From Eutreptiella sp. 'Long Island Sound 2002' (lineage: Eukaryota; Euglenozoa; Euglenophyceae; Eutreptiales; Eutreptiaceae): DNA of 64,000 nucleotides. The translations under genes and the position numbers were made by a program. The number at the start of each line of letters is the position of its first letter. Position 1 is the stretch's first letter. The notes beneath the pieces were generated by a model that was not told the DNA's origin, made no database searches, and saw only the letters and a program-made list of their open reading frames with translations. Positions 56,901 to 64,000 of this stretch are shown here, one piece after another. The stretch covers positions 58,684,427 through 58,748,426 of the forward strand of contig OZ038387.1 in NCBI GenBank assembly GCA_964036045.1, read 5' to 3'.

Positions 56901-59296
56901 ATATGCGCCGCCTTTGCAGCATCTGGCCTGTTGTTGTACGGGTACCGCTCCAAACCGGCCCCTAACAAGGCTCCGACACAACCCAAACCGCAAGCTAATG
57001 TAGACGGTCTAGAAGTTCACCATTGTTTGCACCCGAGTTTGCCAAAGGAAAAAGTTCTAGAGCGGGAGGATGGTAGTGGCAGTGGCAGTGAGGAAGTCAG
57101 TTACAGTCCCCTCCCACGCCTCCACCGTGTGCTTGCATTGGCGGTGTTGTTGTGACGCCGACACGGCCTGAAGCATGGGGAAAAGGCTGCAGCCAGACGG
57201 CAGCAAGCGCCGCTGGATGAATTCGCAGATGGCCCTGGCTGCAGGCCCCAGCGTATCGGTATCGCAGTGTTGGTGAGATGGGCCGTGCGGTCGCGACCAG
57301 CATCCTGAAGTACGAGCGGGCGGGAGCACTGGTGGCAAACTAGGAATCAGTGAAGAAGGCAGCGCGAATCAGAGGGTCACCCCGCCCCAATTTCATCCCC
57401 ACGGAAAAGGGGATAGAGAGCCTGGGGGCCTGACTGCGGGAGCTGCGCCTTGCAGGGGCCCACCACAGGTGTACAGAGGCGCGGCCTTAGCTGCGCTCGC
57501 AACATAGCTAGTGCACCCCTAGCCACTTGCAGACCGGGTTTGGGCCCCGGGGTGTGTTTCAATTGTGGCTGGCATGGCATGTGACAGCCCCCAGTTATGG
57601 CAGCGGGGGAGCCCACCAATGGCAGCCTCGCACTGCCGGGATTGGGGTCTGCAATGAAAGTCCAGTGCCTCTGCATGGCACACTCCATGCGCCAAATGGA
57701 TGCAGCACAAGCTTGGGTGGAGATAGAATTGGCTTAAGCGGAGCAAGAAGTTTATTTGGTGGTCTGGCCTAAAGAGCGAGCGATTCCAGACGGGTAGCAG
57801 CAGTTGGTATTTTCTTTTTTTAGAAAGTGATGTCTCGGTTGGATCCCAAGCACAAACAAATTTGAAATACGGCGGAGCTTGGTACAAGCCTTGCCTCTTT
57901 TTTACTACAAGAAAAGTTCTCGGTTTCATTGACTCCCAAGACGTCTATCTGGGAGCCTTGGGAGCATCCCGGCGGTGCTGCGTAATTGGGTTGGCTCGCA
58001 TAGGCCTATCTCTAAGAAATCGATGTGGGCGATGTGGTTTTTCTGAAGGCTTGAACACTGACCAGCCAAAACCTATGGTGGAATGCACAATGTGGCGTTC
58101 AAGAAGGCTGAGGGACTCCGATGTCTGGCGAGAATGGCCCCTTTGTGTTGCTGACCGTAAAATGACGAGGGAGGAGGTTGGCTTGGGGCCTAAGGAGGAG
58201 CGCTCCTCTCCCCCCCCTCGCCCCGTGCCGGCATGGGAGGGACCCCAAGGGGCAGAAATAGCAGTCGCCAGTAGCGGGACAAGTGTCCCACTCTCACCCA
58301 GTAAAATTAATTTTCCTCGGCTCTAGGGGTAGCTGAACAGGCTGCCCACCTCTCGCAGTTTTTTGAACCCGCCCTCTTCACCCCCACCCCAATGGTTGGG
58401 CAACCAATCCAATTATCTACGATTGGTGGACAAAGCCAGTGATGACCATGTGGGCTTACAAGAGGAAGCTTGCCGAAGAGAGTGTTGCCGAAGGTGCTTG
58501 AAAACGTTTTGGGGCAGTTTGGAGGAGGGAGAAGTTTTTGTACGAAAAAAATCTGGCCCCGTAGTGGGTTTGCAGAATGTATCACCATAGTACCAATTCC
58601 TGAACCCCTTCTTGAAGTGCACTGGTTCCAGACACATACAAACGTGTGAAATGCATCATCATCGAACCAGACAACATGAAAATATTACTCTGTAAGACCC
58701 GAACATGGCACCACAAATAAACCTGCTATTTTTGGCTTTTCCAATGCTTTGGAAAGGGGGGGGGGATTGGACCCAAGGGTGTGGGTGCCAGAAAGGCTGA
58801 ACGAGTATGCCGCCTTTTGAGGAGGGAACTGCACCGTTCAGAAGCCGCTCCACAACCCCTCCCTCACCCTGCTTTAAAGCCCTACTGGGGGGGGGGGGGG
58901 GGTTGGCTGGCCCAGTATGCACAATGTGGACCTGACCAAGGGACCAGGATGTATCGTGTGGTCCAGAAGATGTGGCTGGGAATCTTGCGATAAAAAAAAA
59001 CGGTCTGTTCTGAGCCCTAGTACGCTTTCATTGAGGAGGGCCGTGCAATTCTCTGCCATCAACCCAAACGTCCTTGGCCCTCCTCATCCTTTGTTAGCCT
59101 ACTCCACGCTATCTGCCTGCCAGTGACAATTTGAGAGATTTCTCCACGTTCTGGCTGGCCATTGTGGCAGTGCTTCGAATGATGCTCAATTACGATCTCT
59201 TTGATGAGCAACTAGCGGTCAACCGGTACATCACTTATCTGTGGTTTGCAATGTACACCATCTTGACGTGGTTCTTCATGCTGAATCTCGTGATAG
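49360..59296 (+). CDS. Polycystin (TRPP/PKD2-like) cation channel, at least ten exons
   Basis: Exons seen: 49360-49816, 50698-50904, 51241-51469, 52104-52275, 52647-52814, 53720-53892, 54798-54947, 56113-56242, 56694-56941 and 59124-59296. Most neighbouring pairs agree in phase; links into and out of 54798-54947 do not, so small exons are missing there. Order of parts: cytosolic N-terminus; first membrane helix (FIVHILLTVNIMFF); extracellular TOP domain with NRLVHDLVRVSQLRVHNVSC, then PWTHSHPAPE, and NEWIDEQTRAIMVRF close to the PKD2 WLDRGTRAVFVDF block; helix S2; S3; S4-S5 (VVVTMIVLRWFYFL); then pore and S6 (LRDFSTFWLAIVAVLRMML, then TILTWFFMLNLVI). These channels pass cations, often in cilia. 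The segment after S6 was not found and would lie beyond 59296, perhaps past the satellite. Confidence 0.88.
50698..50904 (+). CDS. Channel exon 2: start of extracellular domain
   Basis: Donor GATG|GTGCAG (phase 1) is well supported by the following exon. The 5' border (CTTCCAG at 50697) fits phase 1 but is less certain. Encodes LQDLGLHAFQTQDPTFWSEM. Confidence 0.65.
50921..50956. repeat. (CA)n microsatellite in channel intron 2
   Basis: Pure AC repeat starting 16 bases after the donor. Confidence 0.95.
51241..51469 (+). CDS. Channel exon 3: TOP domain
   Basis: Acceptor TCCGCAG, phase 1 in, phase 2 out at CTCAG|GTGTGG. Encodes FQNVNNIRQLVIDGEF through RLVHDLVRVSQL. Confidence 0.85.
52104..52275 (+). 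CDS. Channel exon 4: TOP domain
   Basis: Acceptor GTGCTTAG; the single G completes Arg of SQLR, then VHNVSCKSQAGNPCY follows. Cysteines suit the disulphide-stabilised extracellular domain. Donor CCTGAG|GTCTGC, phase 0. Confidence 0.85.
52647..52814 (+). CDS. Channel exon 5: TOP domain
   Basis: Acceptor TGTGCAG, phase 0 on both sides. Encodes VVSRDGWIQASGWDVEGWYA through KFLNCLE. Donor TTGGAG|GTTGCT; an earlier in-phase donor at 52791 is also possible. Confidence 0.75.
53720..53892 (+). CDS. Channel exon 6: end of TOP domain
   Basis: Acceptor CATCCACAG, phase 0. Encodes NEWIDEQTRAIMVRF and LVNAQMLIEISGRGGFYPRS, the best match to PKD2-type channels. Donor GAGACAG|GTTGCC, phase 2. Confidence 0.88.
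54798..54947 (+). CDS. Channel exon 7: S2 helix
   Basis: Acceptor follows a T10 tract (TTTTCAG). Encodes ANICAVIVQILLTIIWVYKA, a membrane helix, then an amphipathic linker. Donor TGGG|GTCAGT. Phase 1 in does not match the previous exon, so a small exon is missing between them. Confidence 0.75.
56113..56242 (+). CDS. Channel exon 8: S3 helix
   Basis: Acceptor CTTCTTAG, phase 2 in. Encodes YEFILSVALWVLMVQYSW. Donor GCGCAG|GTATGC, phase 0. Phase does not match exon 7 directly. Confidence 0.75.
56694..56941 (+). CDS. Channel exon 9: S4-S5
   Basis: Acceptor CTTCCCCAG, phase 0. Encodes a PQFTLLEQYAWYFGQM segment, then S4 and S5 helices. Donor ACGG|GTACCG, phase 2. Confidence 0.85.
56942..59123. 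other. Channel intron 9
   Basis: About 2.2 kb without a recognised exon. Contains G runs at 58758-58767 and 58887-58902. Confidence 0.5.
59124..59296 (+). CDS. Channel exon 10: pore helix and S6
   Basis: Acceptor CTGCCAG, the single T completes Gly (phase 2). Encodes the pore helix FSTFWLAIVAVLRMMLNYDL and S6. Donor GATAG|GTTTGT, phase 1, leads straight into a GT microsatellite. Confidence 0.85.
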
Positions 59297-59901
59297 GTTT
59301 GTGTGTGTGTGTGTGTGTGTACATATGCAGAATGGCGATTGTCAGGAGATTATGTTGTGCAGGGCATCACTGGTGATTGGGGTCATGACTTTGCATGCAT
59401 TGTGCTTATTCAACGACGGTGTGCAGCAGCAGACTGTATGTCTGTGGCTCCCGGGCAACCGGGTGCACAAGCAAACTGGTGTAATGTAGACTGGGGTAGT
59501 CGGGGGTCTCTGTGTAGGTCAAATGGACAGAGATGCGCGGCCGGCGGTGAACTATAGTGAATGGCTAAAGCTGGGCTGGCGCTGGTCAGGACTTGTCTGG
59601 GCTCGGCTGGGCTGGACAGGGCTGGGCTGGGCTGACCGTACAATCTGTGGCACTGCTGTCAGCAAAGCAGTGCTGCATGCTCTGTTCTTTACAGCTGACG
59701 CTGTGGCAAGCTGCTGCCGGACATCTCCCTCCTCGTGTACCTACAGAAAGGCATGTACCTACAGAAAGGCGCCTAGCACGCATCATGCACTGCTTTTGTG
59801 GCCTGTCATGACACGCGCCTGACGGGAATCCTTGCACTCAGCGCCCTCTCTCTGCCTGTTTGTCACGTTCAACGTGTGTGTGTGTGGGGGGGGGGGGGGG
59901 G
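59297..59901. other. Region after the S6 exon
   Basis: (GT)n at 59300-59321, a GGGCT-type simple repeat at about 59570-59636, a direct duplicate of TGTACCTACAGAAAGGC (about 59737 and 59754), and a G run at 59886-59901. No continuing channel exon could be identified. Confidence 0.5.
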
Positions 59902-60285
59902 CTTCAAAGCAATGCTAGATGATCAGTGTGTGGGATGTTGTGATCGATTCGGCCATGTATTGTGTCAGGGGTGCATTGCGTGTTACCCTCGATGCATTTT
60001 TGCTTGTTTGGGTGTCAAAACAATGCTAAACGATTGCTTAGTCAGATTTGGTCACTGCCTAAAGATTGCATTGCGTGTTACCCTCGATGCATTTTGATGC
60101 GTGCCTGGGTGTCAAAGCAATGCGAGATGATCTGTTGGTGGGACAATGTGAATGCCTCCGTGGTGCATTGTGTGTTACCCTCGATGCATTTTGTTGCGTG
60201 CCTGGGTGTCAAAGCAATGCGAGATGATCATTTGGTTGGACAACGAATGCTTCAGTGGTGCATTGTGTGTTACCCTCGATGCAGG
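59902..60285 (+). repeat. Degenerate 97-bp satellite units (leading block)
   Basis: Three to four diverged units of the main satellite, beginning immediately after the 16-G run. Confidence 0.8.
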
Positions 60286-60827
60286 TCATGTGTCATGAAG
60301 CAATGGTTTATTTACAATTTGTCACCACATATCAAGGGACTGGAGGGGGTTTAGAAGCTTTGATTCTTTTGGTGCTTCATTGATGATGAAACCTTGTTGC
60401 CATCCACAGCAGCTTCATCCCAAAGAACATGACGCCCCATGAGGATGGTTCAAGCCCAGCCCCTCAACCAATTGCTGCCATGTAAGAACACACCCCAATC
60501 ATCATCACACATGATATACGCTGGGAGCTCTTAGTGGCCCATCAGCTTTTTTTGTAGACCTTTGCGAACTCATGAGCAGGGCACCGCACAGAAGGAATGT
60601 CAACGGGTGGGTTGGCCTGGTGGGCCATGGCTGTGGATTTGGTTCTGCTAAGGTAACCGTACCTCGCGAAACCCATTAGTCTGAGGTGCACTGAGCGAAC
60701 AGATTTCTAATGCCGTCACAGAAGTCTAAACGTACAGCAACCGCTTGCGCTCAAGCCTTGAGGTATCTCTTGTTGTTGATTGCCTGAGCAGGCGTTGAAA
60801 GCAAAAAGACGTGATGAAGCCCCTCAT
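60286..60827. other. Non-repeat spacer within the satellite
   Basis: About 540 bases unrelated to the 97-bp unit, with no gene seen. Confidence 0.6.
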
Positions 60828-63800
60828 TGTTACATATTTGGATGTCAAAGAAATGCTACATAGTCAGCTGCCGGGACAATTTGGTCTCTTCAGGGTGCCA
60901 TTGCCTGTTACCCTCGATGCATTTTGTTGCGTGCCTGGGTGTCAAAGCAATGCGAGATGATCAGTTGGTGGGCCAATGTGAATGCGTCATTGGTGCATTG
61001 TGTGTTACCCTCGATGCATGTTGTTGCGTGCCTGGGTGTCAAAGCAATGTGAGATGATCAGTTGGTGGGCCAATGTGAATGCGTCATTGGTGCATTGTGT
61101 GTTACCCTCGATGCATTTTGATGCGTGCCTGGGTGTCAAAGCAATGCGAGATGATCAGTTGGTGGGACGATGTGAATGCCTCCGTGGTGCATTGTGTGTT
61201 ACCCTCAATGCATTTTGTTGCGTGTCTGGGTGTCAAAGCAATGCGAGATGATCAGTTGGTGGGACAATGTGAATGCTTCCCGTGGTGCATTGTGTGTTAC
61301 CCTCGATGCATTTTGTTGCGTGCCTGGGTGTCAAAGCAATGCGAGATGATCAGTTGGTGGGACGATGTGAATGCTTCCCGTGGTGCATTGTGTGTTACCC
61401 TCGATGTATTTTGTTGCGTGCCTGGGTGTCAAAGCAATGCGAGATGATCAGTTGGTGGGACGATGTGAATGCTTCCCGTGGTGCATTGTGTGTTACCCTC
61501 AATGCATTTTTGATGCGTGCCTGGGTGTCAAAGCAATGCGAGATGATCAGTTGGTGGGACGATGTGAATGCTTCCGTGGTACATTGTGTGTTACCCTCGA
61601 TGCATTTTGATGCGTGCCTGGGTGTCAAAGCAATGCGAGATGATCAGTTGGTGGGACGATGTGAATGTGTCATTGGTGCATTGTGTGTTACCCTCGATGT
61701 ATTTTGTTGCGTGCCTGGGTGTCAAAGCAATATGAGATGATCAGTTGGTGGGACGATGTGAATGCTTCCGTGGTGCATTGTGTGTTATCCTCGATGCATT
61801 TTGATGCGTGCCTGGGTGTCAAAGCAATGCGAGATGATCAGTTGGTGGGACAATGTGAATGCTTCCGTGGTGCATTGTGTGTTACCCTCGATGTATTTTG
61901 TTGCGTGCCTGGGTGTCAAAGCAATGCAAGATGATCAGTTGGTGGGACGATGTGAATGCTTCCGTGGTGCATTGTGTGTTACCCTCGATGCATTTTGTTG
62001 CGTGCCTGGGTGTCAAAGCAATGCAAGATGATCAGTTGGTGGGACGATGTGAATGCTTCCCGTGGTGCATTGTGTGTTACCCTCGATGTATTTTGTTGCG
62101 TGCCTGGGTGTCAAAGCAATGCAAGATGATCAGTTGGTGGGACGATGTGAATGCTTCCGTGGTGCATTGTGTGTTACCCTCGATGCATTTTGTTGCGTGC
62201 CTGGGTGTCAAAGCAATGCGAGATGATCAGTTGGTGGGACAATGTGAATGCTTCCCGTGGTGCATTGTGTGTTACCCTCGATGCATTTTTGATGCCTGCC
62301 TGGGTGTCAAAGCAATGCGAGATGATCAGTTGGTGGGACGATGTGAATGCTTCCGTGGTACATTGTGTGTTACCCTCGATGCATTTTGTTGCGTGCCTGG
62401 GTGTCAAAGCAATGCGAGATGATCAGTTGGTGGGACGATGTGAATGTGTCATTGGTGCATTGTGTGTTACCCTCGATGCATTTTGTTGCGTGCCTGGGTG
62501 TCAAAGCAATATGAGATGATCAGTTGGTGGGACGATGTGAATGCTTCCGTGGTGCATTGTGTGTTATCCTCGATGCATTTTGATGCGTGCCTGGGTGTCA
62601 AAGCAATGCGAGATGATCAGTTGGTGGGACAATGTGAATGCTTCCGTGGTGCATTGTGTGTTACCCTCAATGCATTTTTGATGCGTGCCTGGGTGTCAAA
62701 GCAATGCGAGATGATCAGTTGGTGGGACGATGTGAATGCTTCCGTGGTGCATTGTGTGTTACCCTCGATGCATTTTGATGCGTGCCTGGGTGTCAAAGCA
62801 ATGCGAGATGATCAGTTGGTGGGACAATGTGAATGCTTCCCGTGGTGCATTGTGTGTTACCCTCGATGTATTTTGTTGCGTGCCTGGGTGTCAAAGCAAT
62901 ATGAGATGATCAGTTGGTGGGACGATGTGAATGTGTCATTGGTGCATCGTGTGTTACCCTCGATGTATTTTGTTGCGTGCCTGGGTGTCAAAGCAATGCG
63001 AGATGATCAGTTGGTGGGACAATGTGAATGTGTCAGTGGTGCATTGTGTGTTACCCTCGATGTATTTTGTTGCGTGCCTGGGTGTCAAAGCAATGCGAGA
63101 TGATCAGTTGGTGGGACAATGTGAATGCTTCCCGTGGTGCATTGTGTGTTACCCTCGATGCATTTTTGATGCGTGCCTGGGTGTCAAAGCAATGCGAGAT
63201 GATCAGTTGGTGGGACGATGTGAATGCTTCCGTGGTACATTGTGTGTTACCCTCGATGCATTTTGATGCGTGCCTGGGTGTCAAAGCAATGCGAGATGAT
63301 CAGTTGGTGGGACGATGTGAATGTGTCATTGGTGCATTGTGTGTTACCCTCGATGTATTTTGTTGCGTGCCTGGGTGTCAAACCAATATGAGATGATCAG
63401 TTGGTGGGACGATGTGAATGCTTCCGTGGTGCATTGTGTGTTATCCTCGATGCATTTTGATGCGTGCCTGGGTGTCAAAGCAATGCGAGATGATCAGTTG
63501 GTGGGACAATGTGAATGCTTCCCGTGGTGCATTGTGTGTTACCCTCAATGCCATTTTGTTGCGTGCCTGGGTGTCAAAGCAATGCGAGATGATCAGTTGG
63601 TGGGACGATGTGAATGCTTCCGTGGTACATTGTGTGTTACCCTCGATGCATTTTGATGCGTGCCTGGGTGTCAAAGCAATGCGAGATGATCAGTTGGTGG
63701 GACAATGTGAATGCTTCCCGTGGTGCATTGTGTGTTACCCTCGATGCATTTTGTTGCGTGCCTGGGTGTCAAAGCAATGCGAGATGATCAGTTGGTGGGA

Positions 63801-63955
63801 CAATGTGAATGCTTCTGTGGTGCATTGTGTGTTACCCTTGATGCATTTTGATGCGTGTCTGGGTGTCAAAGCAATGCGAGATGCCCACGATGTGAATGCT
63901 TCCGTGGTGCATTGTGTGTTACCCTCGATGCATTTTGTTGCTTGTAGGGACGTCA
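60828..63955 (+). repeat. 97-bp satellite array with higher-order structure
   Basis: About 31-32 tandem units of 97 (sometimes 98) bases. The unit runs GTGCATTGTGTGTTACCCTC, GATGCATTTTGTTGCGTGCC, TGGGTGTCAAAGCAATGCGA, GATGATCAGTTGGTGGGACA, ATGTGAATGCTTCC. Outer units are more diverged than inner ones. Variant markers recur in blocks (see findings). Long open frames across the array arise because 97 is not a multiple of three and the unit is poor in stops; I do not regard them as genes. Confidence 0.97.
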
Positions 63956-64000
63956 ATAAGAAATGGTTTTTTTTTGTTCGGATCCTCGTACAGTTGGTGG

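Noticed and set aside
60827-63956. Long open frames across the satellite (up to 219 residues) with Cys-rich repeated peptides
   Set aside because: They appear in overlapping frames with the same 97-base offset because the unit length is not a multiple of three and stops are rare. No start context, splice signals or codon constraint.

Overview
This is nuclear DNA of a eukaryote. Protein-coding genes are broken by GT-AG introns whose reading phases can be checked across the junctions. Intergenic and intronic space is dominated by repeats: G/C homopolymers of 10-18 bases, microsatellites, tandem arrays, dispersed repeats and transposon relics. I see no rRNA gene, no convincing functional tRNA gene, no CRISPR and no operon-like layout. 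The gene content (a TRPP/polycystin-type channel, an FBXO15-like F-box protein, the ubiquitin-like splicing factor Hub1/UBL5) fits a ciliated protist or alga. The texture recalls repeat-rich genomes of flagellated green algae (pyramimonadophyte type), but that placement is an impression and not a demonstration.

Layout. 0.5-1.4 kb: intact cupin + PDZ gene with a TATA box. 1.5-2.0 kb: convergent Cys/His-rich ORF. 3-5.4 kb: repeats. 5.95-7.66 kb: single-exon FBXO15-like gene. 9.3-10.0 kb: internally deleted hAT-like transposon. 5.0-5.4 and 10.4-10.8 kb: two copies of a dispersed repeat. 10.8-12.2 kb: tandem array that changes orientation. 13.3-17.9 kb: three-exon Fic (AMPylase-type) gene of bacterial flavour; its second intron carries TGCAC-rich arrays. 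18-29.5 kb: mostly unassigned GC-rich sequence with transposon-like debris. 29.55-32.39 kb: complete two-exon Hub1/UBL5 gene whose 2.6-kb intron is full of repeats. 32.9-34.7 kb: a MITE-like element, a second hAT fragment and an identical 216-bp duplicate of part of the Hub1 intron. About 35-49 kb: a distinctly AT-richer domain holding a TA-flanked MITE inserted in a CA microsatellite and, on the minus strand at 44.8-40.6 kb, a three-exon gene encoding three copies of a Cys/His module. 49.36-59.3 kb: a polycystin-like channel gene with at least ten exons. 59.9-63.95 kb: a satellite of 97-bp units with higher-order structure.

The most interesting items are the triplicated Cys/His-module gene with phase-perfect splicing (no family I can name), the intron-bearing Fic gene that looks bacterial in origin, the higher-order satellite next to the channel gene, and a class of dispersed elements bounded by poly-C/poly-G ends. 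The genes appear unrelated in function; I see no sign of a gene cluster acting as one system.
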